Notes under the pieces: generated by a model
Told to the model about the DNA's origin: nothing
Seen by the model: only the letters and a program-made list of their open reading frames with translations
Databases searched by the model: none
Shown: positions 40,557 to 44,648 of the stretch, in pieces
How the letters are laid out: each line of letters opens with the position of its first letter
How positions within the stretch are numbered: position 1 is the first letter of the stretch
Source of the DNA: Xenoacremonium recifei
Lineage: Eukaryota > Ascomycota > Sordariomycetes > Hypocreales > Nectriaceae
Direction: 5' to 3'
DNA: 44,648 bases
NCBI GenBank assembly: GCA_012184525.1
Contig: WOFQ01000114.1
Coordinates: forward strand, 1 to 44,648
Program-made: the position numbers and the translations under genes

Positions 40557-41027
40557 GTAAGTAAATCCGAGCTATCAGCATCTAGTCTGTCTATCGGAAA
40601 TATGAATACGCGAGGGAGTGGAATGATACGTCTAGGACATTGGGAACGTATAGTGAGAGAGGAGTACATCTTGAGTGGGTTAGGACCCTGGTCTGGTCAA
40701 TATCTGGTCAAGATTATATAACCTCATGTTATTTTGCAGACAGAAGACGATCCTGTTATTGGAAGATAACAATACTATATTTATATACTCCTTTGTGACT
40801 TTCCTGTAATAGTGCTTATCTTTCGCTCTGTATATAATCAGACAAATCTGCAGATCGTCTATATAAGTTATATAAAAACTGAGAAGAATATATTAAGTAT
40901 AACTACTAGTCTGGTGCTTCTTAGAGTTAGGGTTAGACCTAGGTTAAGGATTATATCATATAAGTATTAGTACCCTGGGTATAAAATACTGTCACGACCT
41001 AAAGCGTCATAAAGGCGAAGGCCCTGC
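40557..41027. other. Intergenic, AT-rich
   Basis: 3' region of the permease, increasingly AT-rich from about 40740. A first copy of CTGTCACGACC at 40989-40999 precedes the LTR-like block by 38 nt. No gene seen. Confidence 0.55.
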
Positions 41028-41385
41028 TGTCACGACCCAACCAACTTCTCTCAAAGTCACGTGCCGCACCCTATAAAATCCACCTAATAGAGACAGGGTC
41101 ATAACAGTTCAACAGTAAACCACTGTAAACCCAGGTAAGAGTTCACTAAATTCATAAAATAAACTCAGTAAACTACTATACAACTTACTAGAGACCTTAA
41201 TTAAGGACTATAAGTGAGCCTCTTATTTTATTTTTATATATAAACCAGAGGCTTTATACCTTATAAATACTCCTTTAGACTAACCTAATTATTAATTATA
41301 ACTTAATTACTATAATCTATTTATATATTATTAGATATAATATTATTATAGACTGACCTTATTACGTCTGCAGACGAGCGTCACA
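41028..41385. mobile_element. Candidate solo LTR relic (Ty3/Gypsy-type ends)
   Basis: The block begins TGTCACGACCCAACC and ends GAGCGTCACA, giving TG...CA termini with the TGTCACGACC start often seen in fungal LTRs. The interior from about 41100 is very AT-rich, as after RIP. The length (358 nt) fits an LTR. I see no convincing 5-bp target duplication and no second LTR or reverse transcriptase in the window. The CTGTCACGACC start is repeated 38 nt upstream. Confidence 0.4.
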
Positions 41386-42706
41386 ATTATAATACATAAA
41401 CTTAAGGAGGAAAAGGGGCTCCACCAGGCGCGAGCCAAAGCTCGAGCCCATTATATACGACCCTCCTCCTAAATAACCCACACACTAACCTCAATGATAA
41501 AGAGATTACCGTATTGATTTAAAATTTCGGCGACCATTTTACTTGAGGGAGGAAGGTTTGATACTTGGATTATAGAGAGTGAGATCAAAGATCCTGCCTC
41601 GAAGTGTCAACACTACAATCTATAGCCTCGTCGGTTGACTCATATGGCTATATCGATTTCTTACTTGCTCCAGAGCGACTATTGCCTGGAGCTATGGGGC
41701 TTCAAAGACATGGTGGGAGGGGGAGAGGAAAATCTGTACAGGTGGAAAATGCTCACCTCCCCCCCGATTGAAGATTTTAGCAGCTAGTGATCTCAGATTA
41801 GATAGGGCTAGTTAATGTAAATGTCATAGTTTAGTTTCCTTTTTCTTAGGCAGTAAACTTGAATGTTTCTGAGCCAAGCCCCTATAATGGTTTATCACTT
41901 TTCCTAGTTAGAAGTATTCTGAGCCAAGACTTACTTAGCTTCAATCCGATATTTATTCCTCCAATAACTCGTGCCACCGGGTAGTGAAAACCATAGAACG
42001 AGGTTCATTCGCCTACAGCTATCCCGCTCGATATCTAATATCAATTTTGTCTTGTTCTAAAAAACTTTGGTCCTCTCAACACCCCGTCATCCTTAGCTCC
42101 AACATCGCCATATGAGTGGACTTTTGGTGGATTTGAATGTCAATTTTTGCCTGCATTCCTGATTTCACTAAGTCCCACACGACACCGTGCGAACCCGCCC
42201 CTAGTATACACACTGATATCTGAGATAGACTATGCACAGCTTCAATATATATGGAGGTAGGACGAGCATATTAGGATGCAAGTCTCAGCTGAGAACCGAG
42301 CTGCCAAGGAGCCGGTATCGTGTCTAGTGGGAGAAACGAGGGCAGGCTCAAACAAGGCAAAGATATATATTACCCCTTCCTGCTACTATTATCTGTTTAA
42401 TTAATGCGAAGCATATATTCCTGCGTTTAGATGCACTGCGGAACAGTATCGAGTCACGCTCCGTATTTCCGACTTATTCCCACCTCTAAGCGGGGATGAG
42501 TCGTTCACTCGCTGGGAAAAAATGCCCGGAGTTATAAGAACTCCATAGGCCAATCAGAAGCGCTTAATTTCCTCTGACTCTGCCGAAGTTTCTCCATCCA
42601 TGTGATGCTGTTGGTGTTGGCTGTGACAATTATCACCTGATGCGAAGGGTTTTTAATGCCTCAGCAAACCGCAACTTGTCCAGGTCAAATCCTCAGTCTT
42701 GACAGG
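41386..42706. other. Intergenic, no gene seen
   Basis: About 1.3 kb with patches of AT-rich sequence and no supported reading frame. The last 200 nt are the promoter of the methyltransferase. An alternative upstream ATG for that gene lies at 42656. Confidence 0.55.
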
Positions 42707-44238
42707 ATGACAGAAACGCATCAAGATCCCATCATTGCGCCGGGCGAGCAGGTCGGTGCCTTTGGCCTGTGTGAATCATCCTACCCCTGCCACGCAGAGC
42801 TGACCACTGCCGACAGGAAGATGCTGAGTCCACACTCGGCGAGGTGGGTAACCATCGGATATGTGCGCAGCTGTCCGAGATTTGAGCATTAATAATACTT
42901 CATCTTACAGGACGTCGCATCTTCTACGGCAAGCGTATCTGACTCCATTTTTGACTACCGTCGCGAAAACGGAAGAACGTATCACGCATATAAAGACGGG
43001 AGTAAGACATCGAACTTGGATTGCCTCCCTGTATCCATTCTAAGTCACTTTCTAGAGTATGTCTTGCCCAACGACGAGAGGGAGAATGAGAGATTAGGTA
43101 TAGTCTGGTTTTACCTTCTCCATCTAATATTGCCACACTCAGCTCCTAATCACCTCACCTTCCATGCAATAGATCTACAGCACAATTTGTTCTTACTTAC
43201 TTTTCACGACAAGCTGGGTATCGCGCCGCCCTGCTCTCCAGACGCAAAAGTGTATAACGTCCTGGATTTAGGGACGGGAACAGGCATCTGGGCCATGGAC
43301 TATGCAGATGAACACCCTGAAGCTGAAGTGCGTGAAGCTCGAGCGTCCCGATTTTCCTCCCACATCCCCGCCAACCTTCACGCTAACGATTTAGGTTATC
43401 GGAGTCGACCTTTCCCCTATTCAACCAAGCTTGTAAGGCCAAACCTAGGCAAAGGATTGAATCTCTAGCCGTCCTACAGTACTTATTATGCATTGTCCTG
43501 ACATGTGTCTCAGTGTTGCCCCCAACCTGAAGTTTCAAATTGATGATGTAGAAGACGTATGGACATACTCCGAGCCGTTTGACTACATTCACAGCCGCTT
43601 CATGACGTCTAGTATCGGTGATTGGACTAAGTACCTCAACAAATGCTTCGAGTATGGCCCCTCTCCTTCTTTATTGTCCGCTTGCACCCTCCGCTAGTCA
43701 TCTTACAAAAGTCGTAGACATCTCAAGGACGGCGGTTATCTTGAGTTGCAAGAAGCGGACCTCACCATCAAGTCCGACGATGACACCGTGAGAGCTGACA
43801 ACTCGCTGGTCAAATGCCTCCAGCTACTCCAGGAGGCGTCGGAAAAATTCGGCCGGCCGTACCAGAATATCCTAGCCCTGGCAGATGTGATGACTGAGAT
43901 CGGCTTCGAGGATGTGAAGATAGAGAGGTTTCGGTGGCCGATCAACCCGTGGCCAAAAGAAAAGAGATACCGTGAGCTTGGGGCTTGGTGCTACGAGAAC
44001 TTCTCCAGCGGTCTGGAAGCAATCACCTTGGCGGCGTTAGCTAGAGGACATGGGTGGGCCAAGGAGGACGTCCACGTGTTTCTGACGGATGTGCGAAAGG
44101 CGATGGGAGATAGGAAGACCCATGGCTACTGGCCGATGTGAGTTTTCTAGACGCATTTGCGGTGCGCTTGCTAGATTCAAGCACTAACTTAAGCACAGTT
44201 ACTCTATCTACGGGAGGAAGCCTAACGCCCTGGGTTAA
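42707..44238 (+). CDS. LaeA-like SAM-dependent methyltransferase (TAM domain)
   Basis: Eight exons: 42707-42847, 42911-43001, 43056-43097, 43173-43327, 43395-43432, 43514-43651, 43718-44137 and 44199-44238. All joins are in phase, giving about 354 residues (371 if the ATG at 42656 is used). The N-terminal signature is DYRRENGRTYHAYKDG then LPNDERENERLDL. SAM motif I is VLDLGTGTGIWAMDYADEHP, continuing across a splice into VIGVDLSPIQP. Later come NLKFQIDDVED, FDYIHSR and EHLKDGGYLELQE, and the end GYWPIYSIYGRKP is typical. This is the fungal family of LaeA and its many paralogues, some global regulators and some small-molecule methyltransferases in secondary-metabolite clusters; which one applies is open. 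The first donor (GTAACC) is the least certain boundary. Confidence 0.88.
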
Positions 44239-44648
44239 GGAGGCCTTGATCTGTGTTGCATAGAGCTTGAAGACAAATTACTCCTAGCAACGAGTAAATA
44301 AGTCAACTAAGTTGGTCGAGGTTCAGCCACATTTCGCGGTTGTCTAACCAAGAATTTGACTAAAGCCTTCGATGATAGTGACAGTTTTCTTAGCGGTGTA
44401 GTTTATCGTTCCGGCCACAACAACACCAAACGCTGTAAAGATACCTACTCTTCTATTATTAATTGTCGTCTGCCCTACTGTACGAAGGACACCCCGTTTC
44501 CGGTCGTTTTCTCGTTTCCTGTCCGCGTTTTCTGTCCCCCCTTAATCTTACTCAGCGCTGTTTTGCGTCCCTAAAACAACATTTTCGTCCGTGCACCCCC
44601 TGGTTGACCCCCCTAATCCTGTCTGTTGTATACCTTCCTGTGCATACC
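44239..44648. other. Intergenic to window end
   Basis: About 410 nt with no supported feature. A 72-codon frame at 44356-44574 has no motif. Confidence 0.55.

Noticed and set aside
40927..40932. TTAGGG telomere-like repeat
   Set aside because: Only one perfect unit with loosely similar neighbours in an AT-rich stretch; not an array.
42848..44198. Multiple frame breaks in the methyltransferase suggesting decay
   Set aside because: Every break coincides with good donor and acceptor signals in matching phase, and the joined protein follows the family pattern throughout.

Overview
This window comes from the nuclear genome of a filamentous ascomycete, most likely an Aspergillus/Penicillium-type Eurotiomycete. 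The genes are monocistronic on both strands. Most are interrupted by short GT-AG introns (about 39-91 nt) with CTAAC/CTGAC-like branch sites. Zn2Cys6 regulators are numerous, and the families seen (Ure2p-like GST, CYP504-type P450, penicillin-acyltransferase-type C45 enzyme, LaeA-like methyltransferase, SulP-STAS permease) are typical of such fungi. No prokaryotic signals, CRISPR array or complete transposon was seen.

Layout. 0-5 kb: the possible 3' end of a tRNA, an LPAEIR-type hypothetical protein, then a divergent GST / Zn2Cys6 regulator pair whose shared promoter carries three direct copies of a CGG-N8-CCG element. 5.4-21.8 kb: a choline/GABA-type APC permease, a 3-kb gap, Zn2Cys6 regulator A, a ketopantoate-reductase-family enzyme, an ARO8-like aminotransferase, regulator B (paralogue of A), a CocE/NonD-type serine hydrolase and an MFS transporter. 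I read this as a candidate metabolic cluster for amino-acid-derived conjugates or 2-oxo/2-hydroxy acids. 22.3-24.3 kb: a CorA-like membrane protein. 24.5-28.4 kb: a Zn2Cys6 regulator divergent from a secreted SMP-30/gluconolactonase-like beta-propeller protein, followed by a convergent cupin.

29.0-35.3 kb looks like a decaying cluster: an SDR remnant (N-terminal Rossmann part only), a CYP504-like P450 pseudogene with four TAG stops and frame changes, an intact intronless acyltransferase of the isopenicillin-N acyltransferase (peptidase C45) family, and a damaged Zn2Cys6-type regulator. The acyltransferase has Gly102-Cys103 at the position of the known autocleavage site. CGG-N6-CCG sites occur upstream of both the P450 and the acyltransferase. 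No ACV synthetase or IPN synthase gene is in the window, so this is not the penicillin cluster as seen here.

35.6-44.6 kb: an F-box-like protein, a SulP sulfate permease, an AT-rich stretch with an LTR-like relic, and an eight-exon LaeA-like SAM methyltransferase that reads intact once its introns are resolved. Exon boundaries below were worked out by eye from splice signals and reading-frame continuity. Family names rest on motif recognition without database searches.
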